Source: Alphaproteobacteria bacterium
Lineage (GTDB): Bacteria > Pseudomonadota > Alphaproteobacteria > Caulobacterales > Hyphomonadaceae
Direction: 5' to 3'
NCBI GenBank assembly: GCA_018827375.1
Contig: JAHJYW010000025.1
Coordinates: forward strand, 1-33,109
Length of the DNA: 33,109 bases
The translations under genes were made by a program, and so were the position numbers. Shown here one piece after another: positions 1 to 8,035 of the stretch. The notes under the pieces are model-generated. The model did no database searches. It worked only from the letters and a program-made list of their open reading frames with translations, and was not told the origin of the DNA. Within the stretch, counting starts at the first letter, position 1, and every line of letters begins with the position of its first letter.

Positions 1-106
1 GAACCATCGTGATCGCTGCGGTCAGCGTTGTCTTGCCGTGGTCAACGTGTCCAATCGTGCCGATGTTCACGTGCGGCTTGTTGCGTTCAAACTTTGCCTT
101 GCCCAT
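1..106 (-). CDS. tuf: Elongation factor Tu, 5' end only
   Basis: EF-Tu carries aminoacyl-tRNA to the ribosome as a GTP complex in the cytoplasm. The visible 35 residues begin [16 protein letters not shown] and contain the G1 P-loop GHVDHGKTT, essentially the invariant EF-Tu amino terminus. The gene runs off the left edge, so only the first codons are seen. The start codon is at 106-104, with a strong Shine-Dalgarno (TAAGGAGAGG on the minus strand, 120-111). The gene has its own upstream promoter and no gene in front of it on its strand, so this looks like a free-standing tuf copy rather than one inside the rpsL-rpsG-fusA-tuf operon; that is inference. Confidence 0.97.
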   Translation of the reverse strand, partial: MGKAKFERNKPHVNIGTIGHVDHGKTTLTAAITMV

Positions 107-191
107 CGGGCCTCTCCTTAGGTGTCTGTCGTCCGGCCCGCCGGACAGGGTTTCATATTGATTTGGCAGACGGACTGCCCGTTAAACGCGC

Positions 192-220
192 CTCATACCC
201 ATGTGTGACGTGGGTTTCAA
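192..220 (-). promoter_or_regulatory. Sigma-70-type promoter for tuf
   Basis: Read on the minus strand, TTGAAA (220-215) is followed by a 17-base spacer and TATGAG (197-192), a good housekeeping promoter about 85 bases upstream of the tuf start codon. The spacer is flanked by an inverted repeat, ACCCA/TGGGT. This is motif matching by eye only. Confidence 0.5.
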
Positions 221-319
221 GCGGGCAATTGTATCCTGGCTGCCTAGACGTGAGCGACTTGCGTACCTGCCCCAAGGCCGGATATGCCAAAGGTCAACTC
301 TGCCACCGAGGGCCTCACC

Positions 320-1870
320 ATGGATATTGACCTGACTGCTCACCGCGACCGTGTGCGCAATCGCTCTCTTGCGGCTATCGCGGCAAGTCGCGCAGGCAAA
401 GCAACAGTCACTGCAGCTGGCTGGCGCATCGACATGGCAAGGCAATATCTTGACCCGGAATCCGAAGCGGCGTTGCTGGTGTTCGGCGAGACTCATGCCC
501 TCGAAACCGCAGCATCTGACCTCTTCAGCGGCGCAATCGTAAACCCGTCGGAGGACCGCCCTGCGCTGCATTGGGCGCTGCGCGCTGGTTCACCGCTGGA
601 GGGAGAGGCGGAAACCGTGCGGCAGAGCATGGAGCCCGCCTTGCAGTTCGCCCGCGATGTGCGCTCGGGGAAGGTCAAAACGTCTGGGGGGGAGCCCTTC
701 ACATCCATCGTACATATCGGCATTGGCGGCTCCGACTTCGGGCCCCGCCTGATCGCCGACGCTTTCGAGGATCTGGCGCCGGCAGGCATTGAGCTTCGTT
801 TTTGCGCCAACGTTGACCCACTGGATCTCGACCGCGCCCTCACCGGCCTGGACCCCAAGTCGACGCTTGTCATCGGCGTTTCCAAATCATTCGGCACCGA
901 AGAAACGCTCTATAATCTCGAACGCGCCCGCAAGTGGCTCGAACGCGCCCTTGGCGACGATGCCGCACATCATCTCGGGCTTGTTACGGCGGCGCCGGGA
1001 AAAGCCAAAGCATGGCTCGATGGCCGTGATGCCCATGTCTTTGATATGCCGCTGTCCGTCGGCGGGCGCTTCTCGCTATGGTCGGCCGCTTCGCTCGCCT
1101 GCATGATCTATCTTGGCGCTGATGTGTTTGAGCGCATCCTCGCCGGCGCCGCCGCGATGGACGCGCACACACGTGATACGCCGCTGGCGAAAAACGCGCC
1201 AATGCGCTTGGCGCTTCTCGACTATTGGAACACGTCCGTTCTCGGTGACAAGATGCGCGTCCTGTTGGCCTATGCCAACCGCCTGCGCATGCTGCCGACC
1301 TATCTCCAGCAGCTCGAAATGGAGTCGAACGGCAAGAGCGTTGGCCCGGAAGGTGAAGATATTGCCGTCGCCACGGCTCCCGCACTCTGGGGCGGTGAAG
1401 GCTCGGTCGGCCAGCACTCCTATCACCAATGGCTTCACCAGGGGTCTCAGGCCGTGCCGTGCGAGTTCATCCTCGCGCCTGATGGTGGCCGCGACTCAGC
1501 CGGGCTCGCCGCACTGACGGCGCATGCGCTCGCTCAGGCAGAAGTGCTCGCCAACGGCCGCTCGCTTGAACAGGTCAAGAAAGAAGAACCCGACCTCACA
1601 GATGCCGTCGCACGCCAGAAGGTCCATGCCGGGGGGCGCGCGTCGACCTTCATGACCCATGCTGCGTTCGGTCCGGAAGCATTCGGCGCCCTCGTCGCCA
1701 TGTACGAACACCGCACCTATTTTGCCGGTAAGCTCTGGGGGCTCAACTCCTTTGACCAATGGGGCGTCGAGCGCGGCAAGACGATGGCAGGTCGCCTGAA
1801 GCCCGCACTTACAGGCGACGCATCTGCGGATGATCCCGTCACTGCGTCTCTGATTGCCGCGCTACGCTGA
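320..1870 (+). CDS. pgi: Glucose-6-phosphate isomerase
   Basis: Cytoplasmic enzyme that interconverts glucose-6-phosphate and fructose-6-phosphate. From the ATG at 320 it is 516 residues, normal for the family. Both PGI signatures are present: MPLSVGGRFSLWSAASL (from residue 243) and GLNSFDQWGVERGK ending at Lys487. Expected catalytic residues are Glu335 in MESNGK, His373 in LHQG and Lys487. An in-frame ATG at 284 would add 12 residues; I prefer 320 because GAGG (308-311) sits 8 bases before it and the protein then starts close to where homologues do, but AAGG before 284 keeps the longer form possible. The RNase E/G-like gene begins 3 bases after the stop codon, suggesting coupled translation. 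Confidence 0.95.
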   Translation: MDIDLTAHRDRVRNRSLAAIAASRAGKATVTAAGWRIDMARQYLDPESEAALLVFGETHALETAASDLFSGAIVNPSEDRPALHWALRAGSPLEGEAETVRQSMEPALQFARDVRSGKVKTSGGEPFTSIVHIGIGGSDFGPRLIADAFEDLAPAGIELRFCANVDPLDLDRALTGLDPKSTLVIGVSKSFGTEETLYNLERARKWLERALGDDAAHHLGLVTAAPGKAKAWLDGRDAHVFDMPLSVGGRFSLWSAASLACMIYLGADVFERILAGAAAMDAHTRDTPLAKNAPMRLALLDYWNTSVLGDKMRVLLAYANRLRMLPTYLQQLEMESNGKSVGPEGEDIAVATAPALWGGEGSVGQHSYHQWLHQGSQAVPCEFILAPDGGRDSAGLAALTAHALAQAEVLANGRSLEQVKKEEPDLTDAVARQKVHAGGRASTFMTHAAFGPEAFGALVAMYEHRTYFAGKLWGLNSFDQWGVERGKTMAGRLKPALTGDASADDPVTASLIAALR

Positions 1871-1873
1871 TTG

Positions 1874-2926
1874 ATGCCGGTTGCCCGCATCCTGCGCGAA
1901 ACAGCAATCGGCGAGACACGCTGGGTAGCTCTCGATAATACGGGGCGTCCCGTGGCGCTCCATCTTGAGCGGTTAAGCGACCGCGAAACCCGGGCTCATC
2001 TTGGCGACTCGCTCGACGCTAGGCTGCGGGCCATTCAGTCGCGCCAGGGTGGTGGTTTCATGGAACTCCCATCGGGCGAGAACGCCTTCATCAGGCTAGA
2101 TGAAAACCATGGACTGACGGAAGGCCAGAGCCTACGCGTTGAAGTCGTCGCGGAAGCGCGACGCGACAAGCTCTCCCGCGTTCAGAAAACCGGGGCGACC
2201 GACGCACCTGAACACAGTCGTGACACACGCTGGCGCAAGAGCCTGCCCGACGCGGCTTTCGTCACCGTTGAGGATGTTGCCATCGGAGATGCTGAAATAT
2301 CGGCTGCATGGGATGAAGCCCTGTCCGAGAGCGTCACATTGCCCGGCGGCGGAACGCTTCATATTCAGCAAACCAAAGCGCTTGTGGCAGTCGATCTGGA
2401 TACGTCAGGCCGCAATGATGCAGGGCGCGCCGCGGCCCGAGCCCTGCGGATCAATACCGAGGCAGCACAGGAACTTGCTCGTCAGGCCAGCCTGAGGAAC
2501 CTCGGTGGCGCCATAGTTCTGGACTGCATCTCCCCCATCAATCGAGAGAGCGGCCTCAAGACTCGCGATGCTTTTCTGGCTGCCTTCAGGACCCTGTCAC
2601 ACCGCAACGCGCGCGCCCTCGCTCCCTCTGCGTTTGGTCTTATGGAAGCTTCTGTCGCCTGGGGCGCCTCACCGCTCGCCGACCGACTGCTACAGCCCGA
2701 CAGTCAACCGACGGATGAGACCCTCTGCCTGGAAGGCCTGCGCCAGCTCCAGCGTGAAGCGAGATCACAACCCATGGCGCGCATGACTCTGGCCCTGCCT
2801 CGACGCGCCTATGACTGGATGGCAGCATCTGGACTGGACCTGACAAGACAACTCGATGAAACCTTCGGCGCACGCCTTACCGTTTTAGCGCATGACCACT
2901 CCAAACCGGATATATTCCAGACATGA
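1874..2926 (+). CDS. Short RNase E/G family protein
   Basis: Member of the RNase E/RNase G endoribonuclease family, which processes rRNA and mRNA. It has only 350 residues, so it lacks the long carboxy-terminal scaffold of RNase E and the zinc-link cysteines that join subunits in full-length enzymes. A degenerate S1-like segment covers about residues 5-100. The catalytic core is clear: AVDLD (Asp174) and IVLDCI (Asp217) are 43 residues apart, the same spacing as Asp303 and Asp346 in E. coli RNase E, with INTEAAQELARQ and LRNLGGAIV between. The residue matching RNase E Asn305 is Asp176. The start at 1874 follows the pgi stop by 3 bases (a TTG at 1871 is less likely). The gene overlaps yacG by 4 bases; an RNase-like gene followed by yacG and tRNA-Phe is a familiar alphaproteobacterial order. 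Confidence 0.85.
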   Translation: MPVARILRETAIGETRWVALDNTGRPVALHLERLSDRETRAHLGDSLDARLRAIQSRQGGGFMELPSGENAFIRLDENHGLTEGQSLRVEVVAEARRDKLSRVQKTGATDAPEHSRDTRWRKSLPDAAFVTVEDVAIGDAEISAAWDEALSESVTLPGGGTLHIQQTKALVAVDLDTSGRNDAGRAAARALRINTEAAQELARQASLRNLGGAIVLDCISPINRESGLKTRDAFLAAFRTLSHRNARALAPSAFGLMEASVAWGASPLADRLLQPDSQPTDETLCLEGLRQLQREARSQPMARMTLALPRRAYDWMAASGLDLTRQLDETFGARLTVLAHDHSKPDIFQT

Positions 2927-3144
2927 GCAAGCCCATTGCCCCCGAAAAGCGTACGCCCAAGTGTGCGCAGTGCAACAAGAAGCCGGTTTCGCCGGAATAC
3001 AGGCCATTTTGCTCCAAGCGCTGCGCCGATATCGATCTCGGACAATGGTTGAAGGGCGGCTATGCGATCCCCGGAGCGCCGGCAGAACTCGAAGAAAACC
3101 CCCGCGATACATCGCCATCTGAAGACATCACAGATGATGACTGA
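2923..3144 (+). CDS. yacG: YacG zinc-binding protein, DNA gyrase inhibitor family
   Basis: Small cytoplasmic zinc protein of 73 residues. E. coli YacG binds GyrB and inhibits gyrase; that role is inferred here. The zinc-binding cysteines appear as CAQC (about residues 14-17) and FCSKRC (about 29-34), followed by the family hallmark ADIDLGQWLKGGY. The tail is acidic and probably unstructured. It overlaps the end of the RNase gene by four bases (ATGA), so translation is probably coupled. tRNA-Phe follows 56 bases downstream. Confidence 0.93.
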   Translation: MSKPIAPEKRTPKCAQCNKKPVSPEYRPFCSKRCADIDLGQWLKGGYAIPGAPAELEENPRDTSPSEDITDDD

Positions 3145-3152
3145 AAACACGA

Positions 3153-3180
3153 TGGACAAGCGTGCCTGCCTTGGTTAGAA
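3153..3180 (+). promoter_or_regulatory. Possible tRNA-Phe promoter
   Basis: TGGACA (3153-3158), a 16-base spacer and TTAGAA (3175-3180) lie 20 bases before the mature tRNA 5' end, the right distance for a tRNA promoter. The -35 is good but the -10 is poor, and the tRNA could instead be read from the yacG transcript. Confidence 0.3.
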
Positions 3181-3200
3181 CCCGCCTTCCCTGCTGGCCC

Positions 3201-3275
3201 GCCCGGGTAGCTCAGGGGTAGAGCAGCGGATTGAAAATCCGCGTGTCGGTGGTTCGATTCCGCCCCCGGGCACCA
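3201..3275 (+). tRNA. tRNA-Phe (GAA)
   Basis: A full cloverleaf can be folded. The acceptor stem GCCCGGG (3201-3207) pairs with CCCGGGC (3265-3271). The anticodon stem GCGGA/TCCGC encloses loop TTGAAAA with anticodon GAA at 3233-3235. The T arm contains GGTTCGATTCC. Discriminator A and an encoded CCA (3273-3275) end the gene. A phenylalanine tRNA directly after yacG is usual in alphaproteobacteria. Confidence 0.97.
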
Positions 3276-3497
3276 TTTTAGATCGGCTTCGCCAGCCGGA
3301 ACGTGACGCATGTGCCATTCCTGCTCGACCCCAGGGTTGAATTGCCAGCGAATGATTTCTATCACGCCGTTCTGACGTCGCAGTGCAACACTGGGTCGCC
3401 GAGTGCCTGCCATCCGTGCAACTTGCGGATTATCCCTTATTTCTGCTCGGCCAACGGAACCTTTGTCACACGTTGCGGGTAGCATGAGCGGGTTCAC
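3276..3497 (+). other. Intergenic region before otsA
   Basis: There is no convincing gene in these 222 bases. A TTTT run directly follows the tRNA, then a small hairpin (CGGCT/AGCCG, 3284-3298). A weak promoter candidate for otsA is TTGAAT (3337-3342), 17 bases, TATCAC (3360-3365). The minus strand stays open through this stretch but continues into the tRNA, so I do not call it a gene. Confidence 0.4.
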
Positions 3498-4898
3498 ATG
3501 ACAGACTTGAAGCAATCAGCATCATCCCGCCTCGTCGCCGTATCAAACCGTACGGCCTATGGCAGCCAGACACGCGCAGGCGGACTCGCGGTTGCCCTTT
3601 GGGATACGCTCGCAGAATCAGACGGTTTGTGGATCGGCTGGAGCGGGAAGATTTTCGATGTTCCGCGTCGCCGGGTGCAGCTCCTGGAAGAAGATGGGGT
3701 CTCGTTTGCCCTCGTTGACATGTCGAAGGCCGAATATGAAGGCTTCTATCTCGGCTATGCCAACAGCGTCTTGTGGCCTGTCATGCACAACCGCCTGGAT
3801 CTTGCTGTCTTCGACAGCGAATATTTTGCAGCCTACGAATCCATCAATCGCCGATTTTCCGAGGCAGTTGAATCTCAAACCCGCGAGTCAGACATCATCT
3901 GGGTCCAGGATTATCACTTCTTCCTCTTGGCCCAGCACCTGAAAGAGGCCGGATGCAAACGGCGCACGGGTTTCTTTCTTCATATTCCGTTCCCGGCACC
4001 AGAAGTCTTCCGGTCGATCCCGGACCACTTCGCACTGGCACAGGGTATCTGCGCTTTTGACGTCGTCGGACTTCAAAGCCCGCACGATTGCGCCAATCTC
4101 GCTCGTTACCTCAATGAAGAGATGGGCGCAGAACGGATTGACGATGAGCGCTTCCGCATCGGCGACCATGTGCTGACCATTCGACTTTGCCCGATCGGGA
4201 TTGATGCGGAAGGATTCAGCATTAGCGCGACGAGCGAAATCGCCGAAAAGGCGTCCGGCCGCCTCGCCCGTTTCCTCGGAAATCGAAATCTTGTTATCGG
4301 CGTTGACAGGATGGACTACTCCAAGGGCCTGCCTCAGCGCTTCGAAGGCATGGCAACGCTATTCGACAAATATCCCGAACTTCACGGCAATATCTCATAC
4401 ACGCAGATTGCGCCGCCTTCCCGTTCCGTCGTTGAGGAATATGCCCAGCTACGCCAGCAGCTCGACGAACTGTCCGGCCGCATCAATGGCGATTACGGCG
4501 ATCTGGACTGGATTCCAATCCGGTACCTGGCCCGCGGTTATGACCGCGAAGAGCTGGCCGGACTTTACCGACTTGCACGCGTGGGGCTGGTGACGCCTCT
4601 TCAGGACGGCATGAACCTCGTCGCGAAGGAATACATAGCCGCGCAGGACCCCGACAATCCGGGCGTCCTCGTGCTGTCGCAATTTGCCGGCGCTGCGCAG
4701 CAGATGACTGAAGCCCTCATCATCAACCCCCATGATCGTAATGCCATGGCGGAAGCTGTGAGAACCGCAATCCACATGCCTCTGGATGAGCGCCAAAGGC
4801 GTTGGCGTGCATTGTATCGAGGCATTTGCGAGCAGGACATCAACTGGTGGCGAGACCACTTCCTGGCGGCGTTTGACACGTCCCTACCTGCCGACTAG
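3498..4898 (+). CDS. otsA: Trehalose-6-phosphate synthase
   Basis: GT20 glycosyltransferase that joins UDP-glucose to glucose-6-phosphate to give trehalose-6-phosphate in the cytoplasm. It has 466 residues, the normal size. Family landmarks in order: LVAVSNR (12-18) and AGGL (27-30) for substrate binding, WVQDYH (135-140), FFLHIPFPAPEVF, the donor-site segment VDRMDYSKG with Arg271 and Lys276 (spaced as Arg262 and Lys267 in E. coli OtsA), and DGMNLVAKEY. It is the first gene of an otsA-otsB-GH15 operon; its TAG stop overlaps a possible GTG start of otsB. Only a weak Shine-Dalgarno precedes the ATG. Trehalose is usually an osmotic or desiccation protectant, so stress control is likely but not visible. 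Confidence 0.96.
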   Translation: MTDLKQSASSRLVAVSNRTAYGSQTRAGGLAVALWDTLAESDGLWIGWSGKIFDVPRRRVQLLEEDGVSFALVDMSKAEYEGFYLGYANSVLWPVMHNRLDLAVFDSEYFAAYESINRRFSEAVESQTRESDIIWVQDYHFFLLAQHLKEAGCKRRTGFFLHIPFPAPEVFRSIPDHFALAQGICAFDVVGLQSPHDCANLARYLNEEMGAERIDDERFRIGDHVLTIRLCPIGIDAEGFSISATSEIAEKASGRLARFLGNRNLVIGVDRMDYSKGLPQRFEGMATLFDKYPELHGNISYTQIAPPSRSVVEEYAQLRQQLDELSGRINGDYGDLDWIPIRYLARGYDREELAGLYRLARVGLVTPLQDGMNLVAKEYIAAQDPDNPGVLVLSQFAGAAQQMTEALIINPHDRNAMAEAVRTAIHMPLDERQRRWRALYRGICEQDINWWRDHFLAAFDTSLPAD

Positions 4899-4906
4899 TG
4901 CAGCGT

Positions 4907-5638
4907 ATGGCTGGAAAGACCGATAGAGACTTTGCCCTTGCGTCAGATGACGCCCTTTTCCTGGATTTCGACGGGACACTGGCGGGCCTGCAGGACGACG
5001 CTAGTTCCGTCAGCCTGGTTTCAGGCATGGACGCTGTGCTCGTCGCGTGCGCAGAGCGTGTAGGTGGCGCGCTCGCTGTGCTTTCTGGACGTGACCTGAG
5101 CGATCTCGCTAAGCGGGTACCTGCGCAATTATGGCGCTTCGGCAATCACGGTCTCCGCCGCGCAGCGCCGAACGAACACCCCAGCGGCACAATTACGTCC
5201 GCCCCGAAAGAACTCGTCGCGGCATTGCAGATACTTGCGATGCGCCATCCAGGTGTCCAGCTGGAACCCAAAGGACCCGTTCTGGCCATCCATTATCGCG
5301 CTGCCCCCGCTCTTGAGGCAGAACTAGGTGACGCCCTCAGGCTCGCGATTATGCCTTTTCCTGACTATTCAGTTCAGCACGGAAAAATGGTTTATGAGGC
5401 AAAACCCGGTGCGGCCAATAAGGGTGCCTGCCTGATCAAGGCAATGTCCGCCTCGCCCTTTAAGGGGCGCAGGCCGGTAATGATCGGCGACGATACGACG
5501 GACGAAGACGCCTTTGCAGCGGCCCAGTCACTGGGTGGTTTCGCGATAAAAGTCGGCGCAGGCTCAACTGTCGCGCAACACAGGCTGCCGTCCGTCACAG
5601 ACGTACACGAATTACTTACGGAGTTTGCATCAGCATGA
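4907..5638 (+). CDS. otsB: Trehalose-6-phosphate phosphatase
   Basis: HAD-superfamily phosphatase that removes phosphate from trehalose-6-phosphate, completing trehalose synthesis. HAD motif I is FLDFDGTLAG, with nucleophile Asp20 and acid/base Asp22. The later acidic motif is MIGDDTTDEDAF, typical for OtsB. From the ATG at 4907 it is 243 residues; a GTG at 4898 overlapping the otsA stop would add three residues, and neither start has a good Shine-Dalgarno, so coupling to otsA is probable. It overlaps the GH15 gene by four bases (ATGA). The tight packing argues that all three proteins are made together. Confidence 0.95.
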   Translation: MAGKTDRDFALASDDALFLDFDGTLAGLQDDASSVSLVSGMDAVLVACAERVGGALAVLSGRDLSDLAKRVPAQLWRFGNHGLRRAAPNEHPSGTITSAPKELVAALQILAMRHPGVQLEPKGPVLAIHYRAAPALEAELGDALRLAIMPFPDYSVQHGKMVYEAKPGAANKGACLIKAMSASPFKGRRPVMIGDDTTDEDAFAAAQSLGGFAIKVGAGSTVAQHRLPSVTDVHELLTEFASA

Positions 5639-7404
5639 ATGGACTAGATCTGGGCGTTGTCGGCAACGGCACAATTGCGGGCCTTGTTAATTCCGTTGGT
5701 AATTATCAATGGTTGTGCCTGCCGCGTTTCGACGGCGAGCCGGTTTTCAACAAGCTTCTTGGTGGCGGCGGCCAGTTCGACATCTGGATGGATGGGCTCG
5801 TGTCGCGTTCACAGTCATACGATGACAACACCGCGATACTCCGCACACGTCTTGAGGCAGAAGACGGCGCGATTATGGAAATCGTCGACTTCGCACCCCG
5901 ATTTGAAACGCGCGGGCGCGTATTCCGACCCGCTTCGATCGTTAGGCGTTTTCACGTCGTCGCAGGCACACCGCGCATACGCATCACATTGACGCCCGAA
6001 ACAGACTGGGGCGATCGCAAGCTGCCGGCTGTTCGCGGCGTCAATCACATTCGCTTCAACGATGGGGAGCTGGCTTTCCGCGTCACAACCGATGCACCGG
6101 TCTCCTACGTCCTCTCCGGAACCAGTTTCCTGTTGGAGCAAGACGTTTCGTTCATCCTCGGCGCCGACGAATCCCTGACCGACACGGTCGATGTCATCAC
6201 GCTCGACTGGGAAGAGCGCACACGACAGTATTGGACAAAGTGGGCACGTAGTCTTGCGGTGCCATACGAATGGCAAGACGCCGCTATCCGCGCCGCCATC
6301 ACGTTGAAACTCTGCGTCTTTGAAGAGACCGGCGGAATCGTCGCCGCACTGACCACATCCATCCCCGAACACGAGGGATCCGAACGCAACTGGGATTATC
6401 GCTTCTGCTGGATTCGGGATGCCTACTTCACGGTATCAGCGCTCAATCGCCTCTCCGCCATGGGCACACTCGAGCACTACATGCGTTGGGTCCGAAATAT
6501 AGTGGCCCAATCAAAGGGCGGCCATATCCAGCCCGTCTATGGCATTGGCCTTGAATCCGATTTGACAGAGGAACAAGTCACCAACCTGCCGGGCTTCCGC
6601 CACACCGGGCCCGTTCGGCGCGGCAACCAGGCCGCCGAACACATCCAGCACGATGTTTACGGCCAAGTCGTCCTCGGCGTGTCACAATCCTTCTTCGACA
6701 GTCGGCTTATCTCGCGTCCAGGCATTGCCGAATTCCGTCAGCTCGAGCCCGTCGGCGAGCGGGCTTTCGCCGTACACGACACACCCGATGCAGGCATCTG
6801 GGAATTCCGCACCATTGCCGAAGTCCACACATCCTCAGCCATCATGTGCTGGGCAGCGTGTGACCGCCTTTCAAAGATTGCAGCCCATCTCGGCCTGCCG
6901 GACCGGGCAACCTATTGGTCGGAGCGCGCCGAGATCATTCACCGGACCATCCTCGAAAAAGCCTGGAGCCCCAAGGTCGGCGCCTTCACAGCCTCATTCG
7001 GCGGCGAGACGCTCGACGCGTCTGTGCTCCTTATGGCCGAGATTGGCTTCGTACCGGCGAGTGACGAACGCTACGTTGCAACCGTCGAAGCCATCGACAG
7101 CACACTGCGCGAAGGCAACCATGTCTATCGCTACAAGACAGAGGACGATTTCGGGCGCCCGAAGACAGCCTTCACGGCCTGCACATTCTGGCACATTGAT
7201 GCGCTTTATCGAGTTGGCCGCATCGACGAGGCCCGCGAGATGTTTGAATCCGTGCTGGCCAGTCGGAACCATGTTGGCCTTCTCTCCGAAGACTTCGATC
7301 CATCGACGAGCGAGCTCTGGGGCAATTTTCCCCAGACCTATTGCATGGTCGGCATCATCAACTCCGCCGCCTTGCTGAGCAAACCCTGGTCGACGGTTAT
7401 CTAG
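5635..7404 (+). CDS. Glycoside hydrolase family 15 (glucoamylase- or trehalase-like)
   Basis: GH15 enzymes are inverting hydrolases of alpha-glucosidic bonds; the family includes glucoamylases and bacterial trehalases. It has 589 residues and no signal peptide, so a cytoplasmic enzyme. An amino-terminal beta-rich domain (about 1-200) precedes the (alpha/alpha)6 barrel, which begins near RNWDYRFCWIRDA. The predicted general acid is Glu390 in DAGIWEFR and the general base Glu552 in LLSEDFDP, followed by GNFPQTYCMVGIINSA. It overlaps otsB by four bases, so a trehalose-related substrate is the simplest inference, but starch or glycogen fragments cannot be excluded. Its stop codon is one base from the stop of the opposing GNAT gene, with no terminator between. 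Confidence 0.9.
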   Translation: MNGLDLGVVGNGTIAGLVNSVGNYQWLCLPRFDGEPVFNKLLGGGGQFDIWMDGLVSRSQSYDDNTAILRTRLEAEDGAIMEIVDFAPRFETRGRVFRPASIVRRFHVVAGTPRIRITLTPETDWGDRKLPAVRGVNHIRFNDGELAFRVTTDAPVSYVLSGTSFLLEQDVSFILGADESLTDTVDVITLDWEERTRQYWTKWARSLAVPYEWQDAAIRAAITLKLCVFEETGGIVAALTTSIPEHEGSERNWDYRFCWIRDAYFTVSALNRLSAMGTLEHYMRWVRNIVAQSKGGHIQPVYGIGLESDLTEEQVTNLPGFRHTGPVRRGNQAAEHIQHDVYGQVVLGVSQSFFDSRLISRPGIAEFRQLEPVGERAFAVHDTPDAGIWEFRTIAEVHTSSAIMCWAACDRLSKIAAHLGLPDRATYWSERAEIIHRTILEKAWSPKVGAFTASFGGETLDASVLLMAEIGFVPASDERYVATVEAIDSTLREGNHVYRYKTEDDFGRPKTAFTACTFWHIDALYRVGRIDEAREMFESVLASRNHVGLLSEDFDPSTSELWGNFPQTYCMVGIINSAALLSKPWSTVI

Positions 7405-7405
7405 A

Positions 7406-8035
7406 TCACGCCGCCTCATCAGCCTTGCGAGACCGGTTGCTGGAAGCATCCAGAACGCCCGGCACATCCCACTGCCCTTCCGGCCTGATCATCATCATGG
7501 GATCTTGATCGGGTCCCAGTGCCTGCGGATGCTCAGGCAGGGGGATATTGATCTCGATGTATTCATAATCGGAGAACCAGAATCTCGGCCGTCCGGGCAC
7601 CATTCGGCACTTGAAGGTACGTGACCAGACCGGCCACAGCCGCGCCTGAATTTGCGCAATCATCATGGTGTAACCCTTGCGCGCGGCCAGCTCAAACGCC
7701 TCGGCCAGCAGCACTTGCAAGGCAGGTCGACCGCGCTGGCTGCGCATCAAAACCACGCGCTCAAGCTTAGCGAACCCGGCGAACCATCTTATGCGCAAGG
7801 TTCCCACTGCCTGTGCTCCATCGAAGACAAGAAAGTGGGTGGCGCAAAGATCGTTACCGTCAAACTCCTCCTCATACGGGCAGTCCTGCTCCGACATGAA
7901 GACCGCCGCGCGTATCGCCGCCATTTTCTGATAATCTTCCAAAGTCCGCACAGGGCGGGCGGTATAGCGCGCAAATGCTCCTTCCGGCACCCTTCTGCAC
8001 AACACTGCTTCGCCTATGACGGGTCGTCCTGTCAT
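7406..8035 (-). CDS. GNAT-type acyltransferase with LuxI-like residue pattern
   Basis: Protein of 209 residues that looks like a GNAT-fold N-acyltransferase, substrate unknown. Its amino-terminal half resembles autoinducer synthases: R42-x3-F46, then E57-F-D59-x2-D62 in EEFDGND, VGTLRIRW with Arg81, and KLERVVL. LuxI proteins carry R-x3-F, E-x-D-x2-D and a later Arg, followed by ELSR. The LuxI tryptophan and exact ELSR spacing are absent, so it may be another GNAT branch. RGRPALQVLLAEAFELA resembles the acetyl-CoA-binding region. It overlaps the upstream gene by four bases (ATGA, minus strand), so the two are co-translated. The last 50 residues, rich in Pro, Asp and Met, resemble nothing I recognise. 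Confidence 0.75.
   Translation of the reverse strand: MTGRPVIGEAVLCRRVPEGAFARYTARPVRTLEDYQKMAAIRAAVFMSEQDCPYEEEFDGNDLCATHFLVFDGAQAVGTLRIRWFAGFAKLERVVLMRSQRGRPALQVLLAEAFELAARKGYTMMIAQIQARLWPVWSRTFKCRMVPGRPRFWFSDYEYIEINIPLPEHPQALGPDQDPMMMIRPEGQWDVPGVLDASSNRSRKADEAA

Noticed and set aside
3456..3474. GGAAC...CGTT, EcfG stress-promoter-like, before otsA
   Set aside because: Spacing is 10 bases, whereas the general stress sigma needs about 16-18.
3276..3515. Possible minus-strand gene between tRNA-Phe and otsA
   Set aside because: The frame runs through the tRNA and into otsA; no family signature. A degraded gene remnant cannot be excluded.
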